This document shows positions 1 to 13,900 of a stretch of 64,000 bases of DNA, one piece after another. The first letter of the stretch is position 1. Each line of letters begins with the position of its first letter. The position numbers and the translations under genes are program-made. The DNA lies in assembly GCF_000471905.2 (NCBI RefSeq), contig NW_006497083.1, positions 3,454,805 to 3,518,804 on the forward strand. Direction: 5' to 3'. Source of the DNA: Amborella trichopoda. Its lineage: Eukaryota > Streptophyta > Magnoliopsida > Amborellales > Amborellaceae. Below the pieces are notes generated by a model, which saw only the letters and a list, made by a program, of their open reading frames with translations, did not search any database and was not told where the DNA came from.

Positions 1-141
1 TGGAGAAACCAGATTTTAATTTTGGCATTCTTTGTTCTCCTTTCTGGGGTATCTTTTTCATCAGCAGGTCTAGGTGTGGACCCATCAACTAATCCAAACA
101 AATCTTTGTCCTCCAGAAAGTTAGCCATGATGGATGACTAG
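1..141 (+). other. Open frame at left edge, secreted-peptide-like, unassigned
   Basis: Frame 1 is open from the window edge to a TAG at 139-141. It reads a short hydrophobic stretch (LILAFFVLLSGVSFSSAG) followed by a polar tail with SSRKLAMMDD. This looks like a signal peptide and short propeptide of a small secreted protein, but the start is outside the window. I recognise no family. It lies where a synthetase intron or upstream sequence would be expected, so it may be chance. Confidence 0.22.
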
Positions 142-1832
142 AGGAAGCATTTTTTCCTATTGAGATGTTTCGATCCCAATAGCCTTTATTAAGCACCATT
201 GGAGTTTAATGACAGTATTAAAATAAATGCCAGAGCTAGAAGAAGTAGAAAATTAGGAAATAAGTGTTGATCTGCTCACAAAATACTTACAGAAGCCAAA
301 TCTAGAAACTGATTTTCCCTGTAGAAATTGATTGAAGCTTAAACTTGATCAAAGTTGTCAAGCATCAATATGCAAAACTGTGTATTACGATGGAAACAAT
401 ATACAGAGTTTTCTCAAAAAGGTAGACGCACTAATTTTCTATCAAATTTTTTAGAAATCACTTAGATCAAACAACGAGAGTGATGAGCTTACCTGAGATA
501 GCAAAGGATCTTTGCAGCAGAGAGTTTGGGTATAAAAACCCTAATTTGATCACCAAGAGATACATTTGAAATTTTGCAGCAGAGATATAAGGTCCAGAAG
601 CCCTGAGTCGTTCATCAAGAGAAACAATTGAAATTCAATAAACTTGCTCTGATAACATATTATATCAATAAAGGGCGATTTTAATCTCTTAGATATGCCT
701 CGGAAACATCAAACAGGTGAATAATTAAGATCCCAAGGAGGTTTGATGAAAAGGTGCTGTGCAGCCAAGTAAGCACTTGGAAATGTATATAAAAAAGTGT
801 AAAAGTACATGGCTAACCCTAATGAAATGTAAAATTAAAGTAATAATTTTATTTGCCCCTTTTGTACTTTTTTTACTAAATGACTACAAGAAGATAGTAC
901 ATTAATTAATTACACCTCTTCACTTCCCCAATTATCTTCTCTTTACATCTCTATGTAAGCCATTGTTGCATTTTAGGGCTGGCATGTCCAAATCATGGAT
1001 ATACCTTGGAGCGTATGCGTGTGCTTATGAAGGTTTGATTGAGCAGCCTCAAACATGCACATTGAATAGTGCCTTCCACTCTCTATCTATTACATTGCCT
1101 TCTATTGTTTCCGTTCCGAGTTTCTTTTCTATTCTCTAATTCGTATCATGTAGACAATGTTTATAAAAAACTTGTGGAGAACAATGAAAAGAATGTCTTA
1201 ATCATTAAGTGAGAAACCTCTCAAAGGAGTACACAACATCTGGTGATGTATTCAAGGGGAAAAAAGAAAGAGAGTACATGCCGTGTGTAAACGCAATGAA
1301 TAAAAGGCTTTGAGGGCCACCAATTTCTATAGCTAAGTGTTCTCCTTTTCTTGTAGTGGTCTAGGATTTGAGAATGGAATAGCATTTTTACTCCATTTTT
1401 GTTTTGGGGACCAGCTCAATGTGGACCATAAGTCATTGTTCTCTTTGCTTCATTGATTTTTTCTGGAATATGTTAATTTATATTTATAGGGTCTATATAA
1501 ATGGGGATATTAGATCAAATATCCGTCCTGATGGTTTATTGAATTATTGTTTGTGGATGTTGGATTCTTAAATGGACAACAGTGCACTGGTAATGTGATG
1601 ACTCGGGAGCTTTTAATGTGTAGTTGGTATAAGCTAGAAACTTTGGCCTATTTTTGATGTTGCCAATATCTGTTTGTGATATTTATTTTGTGTAAAAAGG
1701 AAAAGGAAATTTGGGGTCCATGAATGCTAGGAATTAGTTAATTCCTATACATGAACTTTGTGTTAGGTAAGTATTGTTTCTCAATTAGAATTTTAGTTTT
1801 GTAATTTATTAATTATTATTGATTTCTTGCAG
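142..1832. other. Non-coding, probably HisRS intron
   Basis: AT-rich sequence with no frame that matches the missing N-terminal part of histidyl-tRNA synthetase. It ends in a good acceptor (pyrimidine-rich TTTCTTGCAG) at 1832, so at least its right part is an intron. Nothing else was recognised. Confidence 0.5.
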
Positions 1833-1921
1833 CTATATAATTTTGAGGATAAAGGTGGTCGACGCGTTGCCTTGAGGCCTGAGCTTACTCCCTCTTTGGC
1901 ACGACTTGTGATACAAAAGGG
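1833..1921 (+). CDS. HRS1: HisRS exon a (motif 2 start)
   Basis: Encodes [29 protein letters not shown] plus two bases of a Gly codon. Acceptor TTGCAG; donor GTATTC at 1922. The open frame runs on past the donor, but homology to the family stops here and resumes at 2116. Confidence 0.9.
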
Positions 1922-4900
1922 GTATTCAACTGCGACGGTGCTAGTTTCTCACATTCTAATTTTAAGGCTCTTTGCTGAATGCTTTCCTTTATTTTCAAGT
2001 TATGATTATGATCATAAGCATGTTGAGGGAACTTATTCTTCGACTTCAATGTTGGGCATCAGTATCAGTTCGGACTTATAAAGATATATCTGATGTTTTC
2101 ATTGTATGTGTCTAGGAAAGCTCTACCACTTCCGGTAAAATGGTTTACAATAGGACAATGCTGGCGGTACGAGCGGACAACTAGAGGAAGGCGACGTGAG
2201 CACTACCAATGGAATATGGACATCATTGGGGTTCAGGGAGTTGCAGTATGCTTCAACTGATTTTTGTATAGTTCCCTATTTTTTATTGCATAAAATTTAA
2301 CATCTCTAATACTAACCATACTAGTTTCAATGAATCATATTATCTATTCCATTATTTAATTCATGCTCATTACATTGTAACTATTGTGGGCTATATTAAA
2401 TGGCTACTGAATGGTATTTTCTACATTAAATGGTTTTTTTGATTGTTGTAGAGGATTACATGTATAATCTGTTATTTCTTTTGGTAAAACTTTTGTACAG
2501 TGGGTATTTTCCTTTCTTATCTATTATCATAATTGGAACTATGATGATTTGTTTGCAAATCTTTATGCAGTGAGGAAGTGTCTAAAATGAGTGATGCATA
2601 TGAAGTGAAATAAAATTCAGAAATATCATCATCATTTTAGCCTTTTCCCAATTAATTGGGGTCAGCCACATGAATCCTGGTTCTCAAATCTGCTCTATTA
2701 AAGGCCATATCCTCAACGAGACCATAAGTCTCCATATTTTTTCAGACTACTTCCAACCACGTCCTTATGGGTCTATCCCTTTCCCTTTTCAGTCCTTCCA
2801 CTTGAACTAATTCATACCTCCTAACAGGTGCTGTACTTGGTTGGCTCCACATATGGCCAACCCACCTAAGTCTCCTCTCTCTCATTTTATTACCTATTGG
2901 TGCCAGGCCTAAATTCTTTCGAATAGATTCATTGCGAATTCTATCCCTTCTTGTCTTACCACTCATCCATCTCAACATCCTCATCTCCGCTATACTCATT
3001 CTATGGGTATCTTGTTTTTTGTCCACACTACGTTCCGCCCCATAGAGCAAAGCTGGTCTCACCGCTGTGCTATAGAACTTGCCCTTCAACCTCATTGGTA
3101 TGCGGCGATCACATAAAATTCCAATTGCACATCTCCACTTCGCCCACCCAGCTCTAATTTTGTATTTGACATCTTCCTTGATCTCTCCATATTCCTGGAT
3201 TATCGATCCAAAATTTCGAAAGTACGGTCTTTTTTTTACTTCCTAACCGTCAATCTTAATTACTTCCTCGTCTTTATTCCTATTATTACTAACCGTCAAT
3301 AAAGACCATGTGGAGGTCTTTTCTCTTCGTCCTAAACTTATCAATCAGTTGCGTAAGCAGGAAAATTGCTTCAGTTGTTGGTTTTCAGATACACTTGTTT
3401 CATGCCTTAGTCGTTGCTCAATGACTCTTTCCCAGAGCTTTATAGTACGACTCATAAGCTTGATCCCTTGATAGTTTGCACAATTCTGTATGTCTCCTTT
3501 GTTCTTGTAAATAAGTACCACAAGACCTTTTCTCCATTTGTCTGACATTTTCATTGTTTTCAACACCTTGTTGAACAACTTTGTCAGCCAGTCAATCTCA
3601 AATTTCCCCATGCACTTTCGAACCTCTATCGTGATACCATCTGATCCTAAAGCCTTTCCTATCTTCATCCTTTTCAAAGCTTCTCTCACTTTCGACATCT
3701 TAGTCCTACGAATATATCTATGACCTCCGCTGTCACTTGTACCAATAGACCCTTCTACCACTATGTTCCCATTTTGTTCGTTATGTTCCCATTTTGTTCG
3801 TCATTTAATAATTTTTGAAAAATTGACTCTCCACCTTTCGTTGACCTCATCATCTTTACTTATTATTTATTTAGCATTTTCTTAGCACTTTTATATTCTT
3901 CTAAGTTTTGATCGTTGTTATTACACTGCCAAGTTTTATAACATGATCGTTTTTCGCTAATGGCCTTCTGAACCTCATCATTCCACCACTAAGTTTCCTT
4001 ATCGAGGTTTTTTTTTATTGTAGATTCTCCTAATACTCCTTTTGCCACTTTCTTGATACATTCAGCCATCTCATTCCATATTATATTGATATCATGTTCA
4101 AAGTTCCATTTTCGTTCTTCAACTAATTTATCCCTAAATAAGTCGATTTTCTCATTCTTTAAATTCCACCACCAAGTTCTTGGATGCCCATTACTTTCAC
4201 CTTTTCTCCTCCATGTCTTTATGTAGATGTCCATGACCATGAGCCTATGTTAGGTAGTCAAACTCTCTTTGGGATAACCTTGCAGTCTTTACATGATGGT
4301 GATCTAACTTCTTAACTAGAAAGAGGTCTATTTGGCTTTTATGTGTTCCACTATTGCTGTATTATTTATCAAACTAAAAAAACTCAATGGCTTCCATGGA
4401 AGTTAAGTCCCCATTATTGCTACATTATTTATCGATTTAATTGCAATATATCGATGACTGTAATGATAATGTTGGGAACAGGCAGGATGGGAATTATCTT
4501 TCTTGACAAAAAAAATAAGAAACATATGCTGCTTCATTTACTGTTATCTTGAGTCAGTGTGTTATATTTGATTTCCGAGAGCAAAATGTGTTGATTTTCT
4601 TGTTTGTATTATTGTTTTTCTGCAGGCTGAAGCAGAACTGATTTTTTCGATTGTGATATTGTTCAAGAGATTGGGAATCACATCATCAGATGTGGGATTC
4701 AAGGTTTCTAGCCGTAAGGTCAACATTCTAAGAGGCTCTGACCTATGCTTTCAAATTGTGACAGGAAGAGGTTCTTGATGTTTCTCTCATGCTTGAAGTC
4801 ACTCAAGTGCATGTTGGAGCCTTTCCATGTTTCCATGTTCTTTAGCTTTGATTTCTATCTAGCTTTCCCATATTTTCTTAGGTGGTCTAAGTGCTTCAAG

Positions 4901-7900
4901 GATTTGTAGGAAAGCTAGTTATGCCCTGTTGAAATGGCTGGCACGTCCTAAATGAACACATCCGCAGATTTTCAAAACCTGTCTTATGATAACCAAATGC
5001 TGGATGCATAAATAACTCCCACATTATTGGATTTCTATGTGTAGTTTCTTACCATTGAGTGGCATATCATAGTTATATGGTCCCTTTTTGCTGGTGACAT
5101 TGCTTCGAAACTTTTGAATAGGAATTTGGAGAGAAGACATTAATTTCTAGCATTTGATCTGAAGCCATCAGCTAGGATGGCCCACAACTGATCTCTGCTG
5201 GTTGATGAATGACATGTATTATTTGTTAGAGTCTCTGTAGTTGAAGGATTAGGTTTGCTGCAAAGTGAACTGGCAATCTGTTTTTTTGTCCTGATTTGCT
5301 TTGTGCAAGTATAGAATGTTGGAGCAACCCCCTATAGTGCTGATGTTCCAGAGGTTTAAGGTTCACTATGCACATTTCTAGAGCCTGTTGTAAACAATCA
5401 GTCAACACCAGCATCCAGATTATAATGTTATGCACATTTTCTAGAGCCTATTGTAAACAATCAGTCAACACCAGCATCCAGATTATAATGTTATGCACAT
5501 TTTCTAGAGCCTATTGAGGTACAGTAGAGAATGGGGTTTTGGGATCTGGGACAAACAGTAGAGATGTTCGGATTTTGGGGTTTGTGAGGAATTGTACTGA
5601 TGTTAGGGTGAGGTGGTTGATGCCATTGATTCAGATGAGGATGAGAATGATAAGATGGCCTGGACTGCTGTTGGGCATAACACTTGGGGGCATGGGTGTG
5701 GCTAATGGGAAGAGCAAGGGGATGGGTAGTGGGGGGAAGTAGCACTTGAGTTTTGGTTGACCAATAGTTGCTATGGTCAAGTGGCCTCCTTGGAGTAGTG
5801 GTTTCCACAGAAGAGGAGCTAGACCTTTTGTTGGAGGACGTAGGGTATTCATCCCTGACATCCTGTTTAATGGTGTTGCATGATTATGCCATCTTGGATC
5901 TGCTGACGTTTTTGGTTAAGGTTATAAGATAGATGTGAACTTTAGTTTTTATAGACCATGCTTTGTGGAGATATTCAAGTTGCCTGTGTTGCTTCTTTTG
6001 TTTAGATAATTGAAGTATCTAATGAAATTCTGTATTCACAGGATTCTTTTTAGATATGCTTTTGAAATACATTCCTCAAACTTGTATAAATTTTTACTAT
6101 TATCTTGCCAAGCACATATTTTGATTTTTGTTTTTCATACAATGCTAGGTAGGTAGGTTTATAGTTTGTAACACTTTCTTAGAACAAAATTCTCCTTAAA
6201 AAATTTCTGGCTGCATTTCCTGCCTTATTTGATTATTATGTTCTCCTATAGTAAGACCCACTTTTTGATGTGGTTCTCGTCTATGTTCCATTTTTGGTAT
6301 TAAGGAGAATTTGCACATGAGGACTTTCAAGCCTTTAATTATTGATTGATTTGGGTGATAATTTTTGTGCTTGACTCAGGTTCTACAAGCAGTACTTCAA
6401 CGATATAGTATACCTGAGAAATTATTTGGGAAAGTATGCATTATTATTGATAAGGTTAGTTTATTCAGAAGGTTGTTGCCCTCACCTGGCATGTCTCAAT
6501 TTTAATGAATAGGAAACAATAAATATAACAGAAATTAGCTTTGGCCTTATCTTGTGAGTCATTTTGCTGGATATTAAGATAGATGGAAAAAAACAGCCTG
6601 CCTTCCACTTAAGCAGAAGGCCTGCCTGCCTATGGGTCGAGACTGCCCTGCCTAGGCCTAGGTGGGTCTTCTTGGGCGGCCACCCAGGTGGCAACTAGGC
6701 CTTGGTGCCTGCCTAGTTGGCCCTTTGCCTGGGGGTGGACGATGTCCTCCGGCAAGGGGCATTCAAGTTATTTTTGCCCCTCTTAAGGGGAAACAAGGAT
6801 TGGGTGTATTCTAACCATCAAAAGTTTGTTCTAGGGTTTCTATTTCCAAAAATCATAAAAGATTGACGATTTTTCAATCTTTTTTTTTTTTTTTGATATT
6901 GAAAGAAATCTAGAAGTTTTAAAAATCATCTAATACCTTAAATTGTTTTTTGTTGGATTCATTTTGAACTATACAGAAATTTTTGGGTAATTTAGAACTT
7001 GATATGATTCCAAAACATTGAGGATCGAAGATGGGGCACAAATGATATGGGTGTGTGTTTGCATGTTGGTGTGTGCTCTAGGAGCGCACATATATGTATA
7101 TATGTACATAAATATTACATGTATATGCATATTTTCTTTTGGAAACACATGTATTTATATATGTTTGGGAGAATCGGGTTCATCAAAACCTGGGCACCCG
7201 CCTAGCGCACCTAGGCACCTAGACCCCAGTGACCACTTGGGTGCTGCCCGATGTTTTTACAATCTTGGATACTAATGATGTAATTATAATTGTGGTAGAT
7301 AAGGACCTTTTGAACTATGGTGTTCTCAAGCTCAGTGCTTTATTCGCTTGTGTTTTGTTTCCCCTGCAGATGTAGCAACCGAGAATCTCATGTTTGGGTG
7401 TGTGACATCATGATTCTTGTGCATCATCCAGATCTGTATTAGGAGAGATTAGTTACAAGCATGTTGTCATTGTGTTAGATGTGTTTTGATGAAGTAATTG
7501 CACCCCTTACATAATGCAACATTGTTACCATTGATAAGCATTCCTGTAAAACTCGTTTATGTTGAATAAAATCATGGCTTATCACCTCTTTATCAATTTG
7601 TTTATTTGACAACACTGTTGGCCTACCTAGCTATAGGTCCTCTATCACTGTGCATTGTTGCGTTAGAATTAGTTGAATATGATGCTGATGTAAACCTTTG
7701 AACTGTGTGAACATTCTCTTTTATGAATATTTTTACAGATGGACAAAATTCCTAAAGAGGAGATTGAGAAGGAATTGACAATGCTTGGGATACCGATGGA
7801 AGCTATAAATGGATTACTTCAAATCTTATCTCTAAAGTCTGTTCCTGAACTAGAAGGTTTGTCAGTATCACTCCTAGTTTTGTTTAATTAGCAATGTAAC

Positions 7901-10900
7901 TTCATGGATTAATATGCCATCATTACAGTCATCTTTTTTTTCAATATATAAGAATTCAATATGCAAGATCGATAACATTCAAACAAAACAAGAAAGGTCG
8001 TAAAAAGTCTTAGGTTTGGTGCCATCATTACAGTCATCATTTATTCAATATACAAGATCGATAACATTCAAACAAAACAAGAAAGATTGTAAAAGTCTTA
8101 GGTCTGGTGCTATAATAGGAAACGACCTAGTAGTTTCCAATTGCTATTATTTGGTTTGTTGGCATTACAAGTTATATATTAGCCTCTCATGCAACGCTTG
8201 TATTATGATATGAAATCTGCTTGTGTTATTTATCGCAATAACCTAAAATGTAGTTAAGTTGTTATAGCATGTGTTATTTATTGATTATTCTCTACGGCCC
8301 GTAGTTAAGTTTGTTGGTGTATTTTTATCTGAACAATTCTCTATAGTGAACCTACATGTATGTAAGATACATCTACGTGAAAAGTTTTAGTATTATATAT
8401 TGTATAAAAAGGACATTTCTTAGAATTTTATTAGTCATAAAATTACATTAGAATCAGTATGCTGTGCTTCTTCTATGAATAGCATTCTAGTGTTCTAACC
8501 ATAGTTGTTGGGTACGGGAACGGGAACGGTTCCTGGATCGAGGGTGGGATTGGCAGATCGAAGCTATACTAAAGATTCCTGTGTTAGGGATCACTGCCCG
8601 TACAACCTCAAAGGTTGGGATCGAGGTCCATGTGTGTTGGGGATCGAGCTCCTTTATTACATGAGATAGAGAATTATTATATAAAGGTGCGAGATCCTAT
8701 ACGTAAGAAGCGAAGTTCCCAAGGGCATGAGTTTCTTAACTCAAGGAGCACATTACTAAAAGTGATCCAAAATATTATGGAGCGTCGAATAACTTTTATA
8801 GGAGCGAGCTCCATTTTCTTAGAACGCGAGTTCCTCGTGTAGGTAATAAGGATCCGTGGCTTTAAAATGTAGCTCCCGGTGTTGTTAACCAATAACATGT
8901 AGGCTTAGTCCTTCTATGAAATAAATAACGAACTTTAAAGCGATCATTGCTGGAATCTAGATGCCATGTATGGTGCTTATGTTCCATTATTTTCGAATCT
9001 TGATCCCAATGCACTCTGGAGTGCGAACCATAAGACTAGGAAACTGGATCCTATAATTTTCAGGAACGTGAAATTAAATTGTAAGGAACTTGTTCCCTTA
9101 TAAGATGGAGCGAGATCCCGAAAACATTAAATTGAGTTTCAGACGCGATCCGCTCCAGGATCGAGAGAATCGAGGTTATGCAATGGATCACCAAGCAAGG
9201 GAGGAGATCCCGGTAACTATGGTTCTAACATGGTATTAGAGCCGTGCAGGAAACCTTAGGTGTCAAAATTCCTATTCGTCCATCTAAGAATTATTGTGTA
9301 TCAGCTGGAAACTACATATGTGAAATCAGTATGCTGAGGAGATCAGCAGTCTCATAACTGACCTAAGAACTCCAATTCCGCCTGAAGCTTTGATCAATAC
9401 TCTGAGAGAAGTGTTTCAATATCTACATTAACCTTACAAATTGAAGTTCTTTTGTGGAATCTGTTCACATATGCGGAATAGATCTATCTCAAAATAAACA
9501 GAGCAGTGTTTACAACCAATCAAGGCATATATAACTCAACACCCCTGTCTGTCTGAAACTTCAATTGGTATAGCCTCATAAAGATGTGTTCTGTCCTTTT
9601 GGGTCACTAACACATCTTGATGCCCAGGCTTGTCGCACCTAACACTTTGGCCTCTGTTCCTGAATTTGAAGAGTATCTTCACAGCTGGGCCTTTTCTTGC
9701 CTTTGATACATCTTGGGGCTGAGTGCTTTATCCCACCACATCTCACTGTTTCTAATTTGCAGCATGTCTTTTGAGAACTGAGGAAGACACTTTACCATAG
9801 GAGCAATTTGCAGAGCTCCTACTAAATTTCTTTCAACCTTTAGACTACCTTATAGTCTTCCTCAGACTCAAAACTCAATGCAAAATCAACTCAACGTAGA
9901 TCTGAGTGTGTGTGCGCGTAGCTCTGAATCCACCAAAACAACTATGGTCTCCATGCCAAGCTCCAAGTTTTCATTTGTTCAAACCAGTAAATACAATGTA
10001 TCAGAATATCATGACTATGACTTCAAACCCAATGGGAATGATCCCTTCCTATAGGCTAAATCCCTAACTCCGATGCCTTTAATACTACTTCTAATTAAAA
10101 TAGGACTCCTAATTCAAATTTGACTCAAATTGATGCTTTTACCCTTAATCAAAGAGGACTCCATATTTTCAAATCACAAACAAACAACTTTTCCCCCAAC
10201 AAAAGACTATTCTATCCCTAAAATGATATTGCAACCTCTGCAGGGTGTAATGTTTTGTTCCATTATCAAAAATGCTTTTGGAAGTGTCGGTTGAGTTCTA
10301 TGACCTAAACCCACTTTGTCAGTATTCTACAACTGATGTGGCTAAAAAAATCCTTTAAATCCCTGAATGTGGCTCCTAAAATTTGTTTTCCCCCTCCATC
10401 TGGCAACTAGATGCAAAGTATAAAGATAAGAGAGATTTAATTTAGATACGTGCATACATGATTTGAAGTTTCTAACCGTGGGATGTCTGCCTGTGGTTGT
10501 TTTGCATGTGTTTTGTGTGTGTCTGTGCATGTAAATAACATGAAGTTTATGTTTTTGTTTATGTGTGTATGTGGATTTGCGAGTGAAAATGATTGATTGG
10601 GTCAACAATCTGTTTGTTGCCATAGCCATGAGGCCATAGAGGGCTTTATTTCACCCCAATTTTTTTTTCTTTTTTTTAAAGAAAGTGTTAATGTTGTTTG
10701 ACCAAAAAAGTTGTGGATTTCCTTAATTCATCTCAGTGATGAATCTCAAAAAGATAAAGACAAAAGAGCTTGCACACTAAAAGTGGTCTAAATGAATCCC
10801 ACTGTAGTGAATGTTCTCCTCAAATTTTTTTTTTTTGCCTTTTTTCCTTTTAACTAATTGTAATGTCAATCAAACATGTTTTGAAAATTTTCAGGGGGTA

Positions 10901-13900
10901 AAAATCCCCCTAGCTAGGTGTTTTGGCCGCTTGACCTATACTGTGGTTATAGGCCACTTGACCTATAATTTGGCTATGGGCCGCTTAGCGCTTGGTCTAT
11001 CAAATCTTTCTCTACACACACACGTATAATATACATGTGTATATGAGTGTGTGTGTGCATGCGCACATGTGTGCTGATGTGCATATGCGTGCGTCACTCT
11101 GTATAATACACATAATGTTTTCTTCATCACTATTACACATACAATAGGGCACACCGTGTACTCTATCGAAAGGAATTAGAGATTTGGAATCGTTATCAGT
11201 CTCATTATCTAAAGAAAGCTGGAGTGTTTGTTTTAATGAAATTATTCTTGTGGTTGTGACATTTTGATTGAATTGCTGTATTAATTGTTGGTTTTATGCC
11301 ATGGATGTCAACAAGCGAGGTATTTTCCTACTTAGGCAACTGATTGAGAAGTTTAGGGTGAAGAGAAAAGACTTCCACATGGTCTTTATTGATCTAGAGA
11401 AAGTTTATGATAGAGTACCTCAAGATTTGATTTGATGGGTTATGGAAAAGGAGTCTCCAGTCACTACATCAATTTGATGAGAGATATATACGAGGGAGCG
11501 CTAATTAGTGTATCAACAACTAGTAGAGAGATGAGTGAGTTTTCAATGGCAATAGGGTTATATAAGGGGTTAACATTGAGCCCATGCCTCTTTGTCTTAA
11601 ATATGGATGACCTAACTAGGCACCCTACAAGATAAGGTACCATGGTGCATGGTGTTTGTAGTTGAGATAATTTTTATTGATGAGACCCGAAACAATGTCG
11701 AATACAAAGTTAGAACTTTGAAGGGATACTCTATAATCTAAAGGTTTTTAAATAAGCCGGACTAAGACAAAGTATATAGAATGCAATTTTAGTAATAATA
11801 AGAGTAGTGATGAGGAAGCAGTTAAGATTGACGGCTAAAGAATATCAAGAAGAGCGCATTTTTGATATCTTGTGTCGATAATTTAGGAAAATGGATAGAT
11901 TGAGGAAGATGTTACACATTGAATTAGAGTTAGGTGGGCGAAGTGGAGATGTGCAATAGGAGTTTTATGTGATCGCATACCGATGAACATGAAGGGCAAG
12001 TTCTATAGGACAGCTGTGAGACTAACTTTGCACCAATAGGTGATAAGATGAGACAAATTAGACTTAGGTGGGTTGGCCATGTGTGGCGCAGACCCAATAC
12101 AACACTTGTTAGGAGGTGCGAGCTAGTTCAAGTGGAAGACTCAAAAAGGGCAATGGGTGGGCCCAAATGGATATAGTTGGAAATAGTAAATAAAGATATG
12201 AGGACTTGTGGCGTCATTGAGGTATGACCCTTAATAAGTAGAATGTCGGACTAGGATTTGTGTAGCCGACCCCAATTAATTGGAAAAAGGCTTTGATAAT
12301 GATGATGATGATAATGATGATGCTCTATCAATTGTGATGGAAAGTTTGTATTTTATAGTGAAGGAGATTATGTATGGAAATTTGATGAAGCGGTAAAATC
12401 AGTAAGAAAACATGTCAAACACAAGCAATAACTAGGAGAAACCTGGGGTTTCTTCCTCAACTCAAGCTAGGGTTCCAAAACTTTTATCTTTCAGTTTCTA
12501 AAAGTCATGTGGAATTGGCCCTCTCAAGGCCCAACACACCATGTATATATTATAATTTAATATTCAAAGATATTAAATGTCCACACAATTATTAAATGAC
12601 CTAAAAAACCTAACTTATCAAATTTGACTGTCCTTGAAAATTGAGTAGGATACTTGAAACCCAATTTTTTGGCATTTAGAGGCTTCTCGACATCTATTTT
12701 ATTATTATATGAAACCAGAGCCGCAATTTGCAGATGATGTAGGGAAATTTGAAAAGGCAATATAATCAGTACAAAAACCAAACACAAGTAATAACTAGGA
12801 AAAACCTAGGGTTTCCTCCTTACCCAAAGCTAGGGTTCCAGTACCCTAAGCCTTTCTTTCTTGTTTAATTTCTAAAAATCAGTGGAACGACCCCTCAAGG
12901 TTCCACACACCTATTATATATTGTAATTTTAAAGTTCAAAGTTATTAAATGTCCATACAATAATTAAATGACCCAAAAAACCTAACTTAAACACAAAATT
13001 CACAATAACAAATTTACCTCGGTGAATAGTAACCCACGAACAATACCCCGTGGATACTACCTATGAATTATGAACAATAGCCTTGAATAGTAAATAAAAA
13101 TATAAAAGAGCCCTATAATCCTTAAAAAAAAACTTAAAAGCCCTAAAAATAAACCCTAAAATTGAAATTAAAATATCGATTCTTTGAAATTGAATAAAAT
13201 TAAAAATAAGAAATTACTTTGTCTTGCATTAGGGGACCAGTGTTGCATGGACTTCGACACAGGTGCCCGTGTCCAGTATGTGTCGTGGTGTCTAATACAT
13301 GGGCCAAAAATCCTAGTATCTCCTTGAGATGTCTGCACATGTCTTAATGATAAATTATTTATTTTGTATATAATAAAAGTTTGAAAATAAAAAATAAAAA
13401 AATTTTTTTTATAGTACTTTTAATTTTTGAAACTGCAGTCATAACTATTGTGTAGTGTAGGTGGTAGAACTATAAGGTTTTGTAGGAAGAATTGGCTTCC
13501 CAAACAATATCCTTGGTTTGATTTTTGAGGGGCTACAAAAATTGTTTTACATTATTCAATTTGTCCCATTTGAGGTATATATATTGAATGTTGCTTATCA
13601 TTTTTTTTTTTTTTTTGATAAAGTAAACTGTTATCATATTGTTCAACCTACAAATACCACTTGGTAGATTGAGCCTTATCTTGGCATTAGTCTTGTGTTC
13701 AAATCCCAGCAAGGCAAAACACGGTTTTCCCCTAAGCTTTTTTAATAATGTAATTAAAGGGACAAGGCATGTCCATAAAAGCGACACTTCCTTGAGAGGT
13801 GTCGACATGTTCGAAGGGAACATAATATAGTGCAATATGTGGGGATGGAGAGTTGGTGGAATGTTGCCCGTTGTTGACATGCGTCGACATGCGACAACAA

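Noticed and set aside
5368..5516. CRISPR-like array
   Set aside because: Units are adjacent without unique spacers; it is a plain tandem duplication in a plant intron.
5491..5808. 105-residue Pro/His-rich frame as a gene
   Set aside because: Overlaps a tandem repeat and an alternative frame of equal length; no domain.
9596..9760. Host exon
   Set aside because: Richer in GC than its surroundings, but all frames contain stops and none resembles HisRS or another known protein.
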